Below, in pieces: positions 6,775 through 12,674 of a stretch of 12,674 bases of DNA. Numbering within the stretch: the stretch's first letter is position 1; every line of letters starts with the position of its first letter. The DNA comes from Oligoflexales bacterium. GTDB taxonomy: Bacteria > Bdellovibrionota_B > Oligoflexia > Oligoflexales > CACXFL01. The translations under genes were made by a program, and so were the position numbers. Where the stretch lies: contig JANQHA010000528.1 of assembly GCA_028282865.1 (NCBI GenBank), forward strand, positions 1 through 12,674. Reading direction: 5' to 3'. The notes beneath the pieces were generated by a model. The model had not been told where the DNA came from, did no database searches, and worked only from the letters and a program-made list of their open reading frames with translations.

Positions 6775-7740
6775 TCACTGCCGACAGCGGGAAAATCTTA
6801 CATGGTTAGACCAACCAAACCTTGCACTGGGAAATATAGCGTCTATTTTATATTTTCGGGAGTAACTAGAAGTAGGATACTCCCGATCAAAAACTCGGTA
6901 AGAGTTCGAAACAAGACTCATTGTCGAAACCAATATTCTGTCGACTCGGCCCAACTCATTTTGATTCTCGATCGCACGATAGATGCTATTGTCTTTACTA
7001 CGAGTGAAACATTTTGTGCTTAACTCACAGTGATCTGGAACCACTTCCTTTAGCTCTAATCGTTCGAGGAAATTCAACCAAGTTTTTTGAGTCTTATCTA
7101 CAAAAGGTATCCGACCTGCAATAAGAACTCGATTTTTACAATACTTCGATGATGCAAAGTGAAGCTCAATTTTCTGCAAAATACTAGACAACCATTGCGA
7201 AATAAACTGGGGGTTATTCGGCAGTTCAATATTAAACACCGATATAATCTCTCCCTCAGACTCAACCAGTGTCAAGCTCATAAAGGCTCCTTCGCCTATG
7301 ACCCACTGGTTTTCAGCGCTGGGTGTTCCGACTGGCTTTATCTTCAATGGTAGACTGACAGCGACAGCTAGACTTTCTTCTTCAAGGGTGTCTTGATAAG
7401 CTTTCATTCGTGCAAGAGACGATCCATATCCTGACAGAGCACCAGCTTTAAGTATATTAAGATCAGATTCATAGGGGCTGCCGCCCTTCTGAAGCACTTC
7501 TTGCATAATAAAAATATCGGGCCTATCTGTGCGAAGCTCTTGATCGACTGCCGCTAAACGCTCCCGGCGAAAAACCCAATCATCGAGCCATAAAACACCC
7601 TCGGTTGAAGGCCCAACGCGTTGATTAAAAAGTCCAAGGGTCTGCACAACGAGTTCACGCTGATCGTAGCTACCCCTAAAAAGCCAAGAGGTAGTGCAAC
7701 TTCCACAAACCATGCTCAGAAATAATAGTCGAAGGGTCAT
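6775..7740 (-). CDS. EEP-fold (endonuclease/exonuclease/phosphatase-like) putative lipoprotein with degraded active site
   Basis: The protein has 321 residues. The N-terminus (MTLRLLFLSMVCGSC) looks like a lipoprotein signal with Cys15 as lipid site, though Cys at -3 is atypical. The body follows the EEP order: LGLFNQR (35-41, candidate Asn39), then RRERLAAVDQELRTDRPDIFIMQEV (positions 58-82 with the metal-binding Glu81), a central sheet, RVDRILVS (265-272, Asp267) and a terminal WSNHVRF (310-316, His313). Other hallmark residues are altered: the usual GD-x-N reads AGRIPF (208-213), the middle catalytic His is replaced in FNIELP, and SDH reads SNH. It may be non-catalytic or diverged in substrate. 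ATG 7740 directly follows the TAA stop of the acyl-CoA dehydrogenase, so it is the last gene of that operon and probably translated by reinitiation. The fold is fairly sure; activity is doubtful. Confidence 0.75.
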   Translation of the reverse strand: MTLRLLFLSMVCGSCTTSWLFRGSYDQRELVVQTLGLFNQRVGPSTEGVLWLDDWVFRRERLAAVDQELRTDRPDIFIMQEVLQKGGSPYESDLNILKAGALSGYGSSLARMKAYQDTLEEESLAVAVSLPLKIKPVGTPSAENQWVIGEGAFMSLTLVESEGEIISVFNIELPNNPQFISQWLSSILQKIELHFASSKYCKNRVLIAGRIPFVDKTQKTWLNFLERLELKEVVPDHCELSTKCFTRSKDNSIYRAIENQNELGRVDRILVSTMSLVSNSYRVFDREYPTSSYSRKYKIDAIFPSARFGWSNHVRFSRCRQ

Positions 7741-8898
7741 TTAGCAGCCGATATATCGAGAAATCACTAACCTTTGGATCTCACTGGTGCCCTCTCCAAT
7801 CCGAAGTAACGCCGCATCACGATAATGTCGCTCAATTGGGTATTCTTTCATAAGCCCATAGCCACCAAAAGTTTGCTGACCTTCGCGCGCGCAGTACTCG
7901 GCTACTTCCGAACAGTAAAGCTTCGCCATCGCGGCTAACTTCTGAAACTCCTTACCGTTTTGTTTTTGCCAACAAGCTTTATATAGCATATTTTCTGCAG
8001 CTTCTATCCGCGTTGCCATCTCGGCTAGTTTAAACCCAACCGCTTGGTGTTTGGAAATAGGCTTGCCAAAAGTCACGCGCTCGCCAGCATATTTAAGAGT
8101 AACATCGAAGGCTCCTTTAGCTAACCCTAGCCCCATAGCAGCAATCGACAATCGGCCATTATCAAGTGTCTCCATCATTATCTTAAAACCTTCGCCCTGC
8201 TTACCTAACATAGCACTCTCTGGGACCCGAACATGATCAAAGTACAGTTCACCAGTGTTAGAAGCACGCCACATCATTTTCTGTGTCATTTTTTTAGCCG
8301 TCAGGCCCTGACAACCAGCAGGGACAATAAAACAGCTCAACTCATTTTTATCTCCGCGCTTTCCAGTTACGGCCTGGACAGTTATTCCCTTTGTTAACTC
8401 ACAAGCGCTGTTTGTTATCCAAAGTTTTGAGCCGTTAATAATCCATTCTTTCGCATCTGAATCATAGACAGCAGTGGTCTTGCTTGCCTGAGCGTCGCTA
8501 CCAGCCTCTGGCTCTGTTAGCCCAAACGCCCACAGACCACTCCCAGTACATAAATCCGGAAGATACTTCTTTTTTTGCTCTTCAGTACCAAAATAATACA
8601 GCGGCCCGGCACCTAGGCTATTATGAGCAGCTATGGTAGCCGCATGCGAACCATCAATTCGCGCAAGTTCTTCGACACAAACAATATATGAGAGGTAATC
8701 CATACCTTGGCCACCGTACTCAGGGCTAACAATGGTACCAAATAGGCCCAAAGCCCCCATCGCCTTGGTAATTTCTGTAGAAAACTCTTCTCTTTCATCT
8801 AGCTCAAAAGCCCTAGGTGCAATTTCTGTCTCTGCGAACTTCCGAACAGTTTCTCGAAGCATTTGAAGTTCATCATTTTCGCTAAAATCATAAGCCAT
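7741..8898 (-). CDS. Acyl-CoA dehydrogenase (FAD), short/branched-chain type
   Basis: The protein has 385 residues, the usual length of the family. Both family signatures are present: GLTEPEAGSDAQA (126-138) and QTFGGYGLMKEYPIERHYRD (342-361). The catalytic base is Glu369 in GEGTSEIQRLVI, the position used by medium-chain, short-chain and many branched-chain enzymes, not the shifted position of isovaleryl- or long-chain enzymes. WITNS (160-164) lies in the middle beta domain near the flavin. It removes two hydrogens from acyl-CoA to give the trans-2-enoyl-CoA, passing electrons to an electron-transfer flavoprotein; it is cytoplasmic. ATG 8898 has AAGGGG six bases upstream. It lies 23 bases after rsgA and its TAA abuts the next ATG. 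No thiolase, hydratase or flavoprotein gene is nearby, so the chain length and pathway (fatty acid or branched amino acid) cannot be fixed. Confidence 0.95.
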   Translation of the reverse strand: MAYDFSENDELQMLRETVRKFAETEIAPRAFELDEREEFSTEITKAMGALGLFGTIVSPEYGGQGMDYLSYIVCVEELARIDGSHAATIAAHNSLGAGPLYYFGTEEQKKKYLPDLCTGSGLWAFGLTEPEAGSDAQASKTTAVYDSDAKEWIINGSKLWITNSACELTKGITVQAVTGKRGDKNELSCFIVPAGCQGLTAKKMTQKMMWRASNTGELYFDHVRVPESAMLGKQGEGFKIMMETLDNGRLSIAAMGLGLAKGAFDVTLKYAGERVTFGKPISKHQAVGFKLAEMATRIEAAENMLYKACWQKQNGKEFQKLAAMAKLYCSEVAEYCAREGQQTFGGYGLMKEYPIERHYRDAALLRIGEGTSEIQRLVISRYIGC

Positions 8899-8921
8899 TA
8901 GACACCCCTTGTATAATTTTA

Positions 8922-10094
8922 CTATTCAATATCACGAACCCGGCCTTCACGACCGGTAGTGCCTTCTAAAATACCAACATAATTTCTGTAACGCCACTCC
9001 GCAATGTCGCCGTCCGCTAAAGCAGCTAGTACAACGCATCCCGGCTCATCAATATGCCGACATTCTCGAAACTTACACTGGCTTGCATATTTCCGAATCT
9101 CGACAAAACCAAACCCTAATTCAATGGGACCTTCTTGATGGATCATAAAACTTCGAATACCGGGAGTATCAATAACATAACCACCAGAGCCAAGCTTAAT
9201 AAAGCTGGCATAAGTGGTCGTATGACGTCCTTTATAAAAGATATCTGAATCTGGTTCGACCTCTTGGACAATTTCAGCATCAAACAAGTTTACGATAGAA
9301 GACTTGCCAACCCCTGAATGACCTGAAAAAATACTAATCTTGCCAGCTAACAAGCTCTTTAACTTCGATAATTGAGCTTTATCTCCAGCATCGTCACGAC
9401 GAGCTTCCAAGACAAACACCTGGTAGCCTAGCTTCCGGTAATATTCGACCCGCTCTTGGCAATTACTGGCGAACTCAGAATCACCTTTCTCCTTAAGTAA
9501 ATCGAGTTTATTTAAAACAATAACCGGAGTAATCTCTTGGCACTCAGCAAGTACCAAATAACGGTCGATCAAACCCCACTTCACTCTGGGGGATAAAAAG
9601 CTTGATACAATAAGCAGCTGGTCGACATTCGCCGCGAGGACATGTTCTCTATCAGCAAGCAGTGGGTCTACTCGAGAAATTTTTGATACTCGTGGTATCA
9701 TGTGTTGTACCACACACTGGGGCAAGTCTGATTTGGTATCGGTAGCATGTTTTTCAGCCGTAGAGCAATACACTCGGTCACCTACCGCCACAAAGTTACG
9801 CTGAGTCCGATCGGCCGTAAGGTAACGTCTAGCTACAGTTGCTAACCACACGTCCTTAGTATCGACTTCACCTATATTGTCTTCCCTGGAGACAAAACAA
9901 TACCTTTTATGCACTTCAACCACCCTAGCAGCAAAGCCTTGATCAGAAATTGGCCAAGAGGACTCCGGTAATATAAATGAGTCCCTTAACTCAGATTGGC
10001 TGGTTTTCGATTTTTTACTGCGGCTTCTCATCCGACCAACTTTTTCGAGTCGATCTAGACTTTGGTCACCTTTTTTGTACTTCCAACGTCCCAC
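8922..10094 (-). CDS. rsgA: Ribosome small-subunit maturation GTPase RsgA
   Basis: The protein has 390 residues and the circularly permuted G-motif order that marks this family: G4 NKLD (195-198), then G1 GHSGVGKS (258-265), G2 in GRHTTT (289-294), and G3 DTPG (309-312). A C-terminal zinc knuckle has Cys340, Cys345, His347 and Cys353. An N-terminal OB-fold lies at about 53-140, preceded by a basic tail rich in Lys, Arg and Ser, as in E. coli RsgA. It binds the 30S subunit, tests the decoding site and releases maturation factors on GTP hydrolysis. The GTG at 10094 overlaps the plsB stop by one base (TAGTG). An ATG at 10031 (residue 22) is an alternative that would give 369 residues, closer to the 350 of E. 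coli; neither has a strong Shine-Dalgarno. It is cytoplasmic and inside the panC-plsB operon. Confidence 0.94.
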   Translation of the reverse strand: MGRWKYKKGDQSLDRLEKVGRMRSRSKKSKTSQSELRDSFILPESSWPISDQGFAARVVEVHKRYCFVSREDNIGEVDTKDVWLATVARRYLTADRTQRNFVAVGDRVYCSTAEKHATDTKSDLPQCVVQHMIPRVSKISRVDPLLADREHVLAANVDQLLIVSSFLSPRVKWGLIDRYLVLAECQEITPVIVLNKLDLLKEKGDSEFASNCQERVEYYRKLGYQVFVLEARRDDAGDKAQLSKLKSLLAGKISIFSGHSGVGKSSIVNLFDAEIVQEVEPDSDIFYKGRHTTTYASFIKLGSGGYVIDTPGIRSFMIHQEGPIELGFGFVEIRKYASQCKFRECRHIDEPGCVVLAALADGDIAEWRYRNYVGILEGTTGREGRVRDIE

Positions 10095-12574
10095 TATTTA
10101 TTAAACTCGGTAACTCGACGTATACTTTGAGAAATATCAGAACTAAGCAAAGCCGACGTTCGTTGCGATAAACCTATCATGCTATCTTCAACTACAAGCC
10201 TACCTTCAGTATCTTCAGAAAGGTAATTTTCTCGCTTTAACATATCGATAAAACCATGAAAAAGGCTCTTATCATTAAACTCTGGATCATTTACACCACT
10301 TAAAATGGAAATTCTTTGCGCCAACGTTTGGCACTTCTCTTCAAAGTCCGATCTAAGTATTGGCTCACTGCCAGCAAATCCAGCAAGCATAGCAGTGGAA
10401 ATACTGTAACGCTCGAAAACTAAACCGAGGCACCTACCAAGGCCTTTTAGTAAGCAAAAATATTCAGATCCAACATCAGGTCGACTTAACAACTGCCCAT
10501 TCTCGGAACGCATGAGCAACCGCTCATCTGTCATAATGTCGACGATCTTGCTGATTTGCGTTTCGACTTTGTCCATATTATCGCCTAGGAAAAACTCAGA
10601 TGCCAAAAAAGGATATATTTTCATACAGTTTTCAACCAAATCGGACATCTTTACTTCAACATTATATTGAAAAAAGCTGGCAACAAGCGAAGGCAATGCA
10701 AACAAATGAAGAACATTGTTTCGGTAATAAGACATAACGATGCTATCAACCTCGTTGAAGTATATAACATCTCCTCCATCCGGATAAGCAAATCTGTTTA
10801 TCGGAGCTACGGCTTCGGCATCTTTCAAAACTTTTCTAGGGTCTGTGACAGCACAAACCGATTCTTGATCGCTACGACTCTGCAACTTAATAAGCAGGCC
10901 TATCAAGTCAATCAACTCATCCTCAGCAATTGCGCGTTGTGGATTGGACAACATCGCGACTGCTGTCAACGAGACCGGGTTAATAATAGCCGCAGAATTT
11001 ATGCCTCTCATTAAATCAATAGCCAACTCTTGAACCAGCTGGGCAAACCAAGCGGGGCGAGAATCAAGTTGAATATCCTCACCCTTCCACCCTGGTCGAT
11101 ATTTATTTAAGTACTCGTCGAGGTCAATACCGTTTCCAAAACCTACATAAGCTTTGCCAAACTTAGTCTTCAAGATTCTGCGTGCTCCCAGAAGTTGCCA
11201 AAAAGACTCCTTCTGCTTCTTTGCTCCGCGAAGCTCCTTTAAATAAGATGACACCTCGGCAACCTTGTCGTAACCAATGTAAACGGGCATTAGTGCGACC
11301 GTTCGAGTTGGGTCTTTCAAATACCCTTGAACAATCATGGAAAGCATCCCAGTTTTGGGCTGCAGCAACCTACCCGTGCGACTCCGTCCACCTTCTGGGA
11401 AGTAAAGAATAGGGAAACCTTTTAACATGAGAACATTCAGGTATTCGGTAAACACGGCTGCGTAAAGGCGATTACCCTTAAAGGTTCTCCTAATAAAGAA
11501 GGCTCCGCCCATACGAAGGATCCTCCCGATCGGCCAAAAATTCAGATTAACTCCGGCAGCAGCATGTGGAGGCCTCAGCCCCATATAATATAACTCGTAT
11601 GGCATCACCATATAATCTAAGTGGCTTCGGTGCGAGGATACGTAAACAATCTCGTGCTTCTCGTTGAGCTCCCGGACCAATTTACTATTTCTTACGTAGA
11701 TCCCCTTATAAATACGATTCCATATGAAGGTTAAAAAAATGTCAAAAAGTTTAATCATACTGTGAGATTGATTAGAGGCAATTTCCCTGAGGTAATGCTT
11801 AACTTTAGCCTCAGTTTTAGTCCGATTCTCACCTTTCTTAGCAGCCTCTTGAGTAATAGCGTGCTGTACAGAGTGTGAATTGAAAACCATACTAAGAAGG
11901 CGATTGCGATCGTACATTTTAGGTCCAAGCGCATTGTTCCTTTGAGTTCTAAAGTGAACCTTGAGAACTCGGCGAATTTTCCGGGCAGTCTGCGTAGCGG
12001 AAGGGCCATCATCAACCTGCTTTCTCATAGAGATCGGCTTACCAAAATGCACCAAAGTATCTCGACCTTGAACCAAAACAATCAGAAGTTTTTGCAACAC
12101 GCCGGCATGCTCATCATCAGAAAACAGTACCTTCCACAACGACTGCCCTTCGCTTCCAGGGTTTCGGCCCCAAATAATTGAAACAGGAACCAGCTGAGCG
12201 TGAGCTTCATGATCGTTTGATAAATAGTTACAAAGGTTCTGGAGGGGCGTGGCAACTTTATCGTCTCTTTTAACTTGTAACAACCCTGGCTTAGCTAAGT
12301 ATAAATACCCGGCTTTTCCAGGCTTATTTTTAAATTTATTTGCTGAGTAAGTCGGCATAGGAAGGTTAAGTTTATGGCAAAAATGCTGTAAGACCAGAAG
12401 ATCGCTAAACGACCAATGGGGCATAACATAGATAACCGGGCGATGTGGGTTTAGCCCTAACTCACCTGGCAGGTTTTCTGGTAGCAGTTTAACTCGCATC
12501 CACCAAAGCATCGGCTTTCTAATCCATGAAAACAAAATTAACGGGTTTAGTAAGACTTTAAGAACTTCATTCAT
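10094..12574 (-). CDS. plsB: Glycerol-3-phosphate 1-O-acyltransferase PlsB
   Basis: The protein has 826 residues (E. coli PlsB has 807). It moves a fatty acyl group from acyl-CoA or acyl-ACP to the 1-position of sn-glycerol-3-phosphate, the first step of phospholipid synthesis, at the inner membrane. The four acyltransferase blocks are present: HRSHLD (His315 and Asp320 of HX4D), GAFFIRR (357-363), FPEGGRSRTGR (392-402) and MPVYIGYD (429-436). The N-terminal and C-terminal regions are also of PlsB type, so it is not the shorter PlsC. The start is ATG 12574, which overlaps the panC stop as ATGA; a GTG two codons upstream is less likely. It is translationally coupled to panC before it, and its TAG overlaps the GTG of rsgA. 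Confidence 0.95.
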   Translation of the reverse strand: MNEVLKVLLNPLILFSWIRKPMLWWMRVKLLPENLPGELGLNPHRPVIYVMPHWSFSDLLVLQHFCHKLNLPMPTYSANKFKNKPGKAGYLYLAKPGLLQVKRDDKVATPLQNLCNYLSNDHEAHAQLVPVSIIWGRNPGSEGQSLWKVLFSDDEHAGVLQKLLIVLVQGRDTLVHFGKPISMRKQVDDGPSATQTARKIRRVLKVHFRTQRNNALGPKMYDRNRLLSMVFNSHSVQHAITQEAAKKGENRTKTEAKVKHYLREIASNQSHSMIKLFDIFLTFIWNRIYKGIYVRNSKLVRELNEKHEIVYVSSHRSHLDYMVMPYELYYMGLRPPHAAAGVNLNFWPIGRILRMGGAFFIRRTFKGNRLYAAVFTEYLNVLMLKGFPILYFPEGGRSRTGRLLQPKTGMLSMIVQGYLKDPTRTVALMPVYIGYDKVAEVSSYLKELRGAKKQKESFWQLLGARRILKTKFGKAYVGFGNGIDLDEYLNKYRPGWKGEDIQLDSRPAWFAQLVQELAIDLMRGINSAAIINPVSLTAVAMLSNPQRAIAEDELIDLIGLLIKLQSRSDQESVCAVTDPRKVLKDAEAVAPINRFAYPDGGDVIYFNEVDSIVMSYYRNNVLHLFALPSLVASFFQYNVEVKMSDLVENCMKIYPFLASEFFLGDNMDKVETQISKIVDIMTDERLLMRSENGQLLSRPDVGSEYFCLLKGLGRCLGLVFERYSISTAMLAGFAGSEPILRSDFEEKCQTLAQRISILSGVNDPEFNDKSLFHGFIDMLKRENYLSEDTEGRLVVEDSMIGLSQRTSALLSSDISQSIRRVTEFNK
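12571..12574 (-). other. ATGA stop/start overlap joining panC and plsB
   Basis: The complement reads GTATGAATG: plsB starts at ATG 12574-12572 and the upstream frame stops at TGA 12573-12571. This four-base overlap decides the plsB start and implies coupled translation. Confidence 0.75.
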
Positions 12575-12674
12575 ACACACAACTCAATATTATCAATAAG
12601 TCTAGTTTGGCCAATTTTGGCAGCGACAAGGACCACTGCATCGACGTCAATATTTTTCAGGTCAGTTAAACGCC
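12571..12674 (-). CDS. panC: Pantothenate synthetase PanC, C-terminal end only
   Basis: Only the last 33 residues are in the window; the gene enters from the right edge with two bases of a split codon. The visible end is RLTDLKNIDVDAVVLV, then AAKIGQTRLIDNIELCV and the TGA stop. The pattern of a small Asp-rich loop, a hydrophobic strand, and (A/G)xxGxTRLIDNI is that of the PanC C-terminus. PanC joins pantoate and beta-alanine with ATP to make pantothenate, the precursor of CoA and of the ACP prosthetic group. It lies directly upstream of plsB in the same transcript. The catalytic domain is outside the window, so the call rests on the C-terminal pattern alone. Confidence 0.75.
   Translation of the reverse strand, partial: RLTDLKNIDVDAVVLVAAKIGQTRLIDNIELCV

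Noticed and set aside
11755..12015. Minus-strand frame of 86 codons within plsB
   Set aside because: It is an alternative frame inside a gene with a full set of family motifs, so it is a shadow.
1..12674. Mobile element, phage or CRISPR content
   Set aside because: No transposase, integrase, terminal inverted repeats, target duplications or regularly spaced repeats are visible, and gene order and base use look uniform.

Overview
The window looks like ordinary chromosome of a Gram-negative (diderm) bacterium. Several products carry Sec or lipoprotein signals, one resembles an outer-membrane barrel, and the central metabolic genes (panC end, plsB, rsgA, acyl-CoA dehydrogenase) are intact. A long PlsB, a PilZ protein, a CpoB/YbgF-like lipoprotein and a LysM protein of the kind seen in Bdellovibrio-like bacteria suggest the Bdellovibrionota/Oligoflexia or a related proteobacterial group. 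This placement is inference from gene content only. I see no tRNA, rRNA, CRISPR array, insertion sequence, phage gene or origin.

Layout. Bases 1-2564 hold a three-gene minus-strand unit: a PilZ (cyclic-di-GMP binding) protein, then a lipoprotein with a coiled coil and TPR-like helices, then a LysM protein that runs off the left edge. A 283-base divergent intergenic region (2565-2847) separates it from two plus-strand genes. These are an exported, probably outer-membrane barrel protein (2848-3423) and, after a likely terminator, a small multi-pass inner-membrane protein (3637-4206). A hairpin at 4222-4249 sits between the convergent ends at 4206 and 4283.

Bases 4283-6619 hold a minus-strand pair: a small Asp/Pro-rich putative lipoprotein followed 3 bases later by a secreted M36/M4-like zinc metallopeptidase. 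After a 155-base AT-rich gap comes a compact minus-strand operon. Read from the right edge, its order is panC (only the last 33 residues), plsB, rsgA, an acyl-CoA dehydrogenase and a predicted lipoprotein related to endonuclease/exonuclease/phosphatase (EEP) proteins. The junctions are ATGA, TAGTG, a 23-base gap with a strong Shine-Dalgarno, and TAAATG, so the genes are probably co-transcribed and partly translationally coupled.

How they fit together. The right-hand operon has a CoA and lipid theme: PanC makes pantothenate for CoA and ACP, PlsB makes lysophosphatidic acid from acyl donors, and the dehydrogenase oxidises acyl-CoA. RsgA (30S subunit maturation) travels with them. The left-hand unit may link cyclic-di-GMP sensing to the cell envelope. 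The most unusual items are the EEP-like protein that has lost most of its catalytic residues, and the tightly coupled lipoprotein/metallopeptidase pair. I do not see a clearly new defence or mobile system here.
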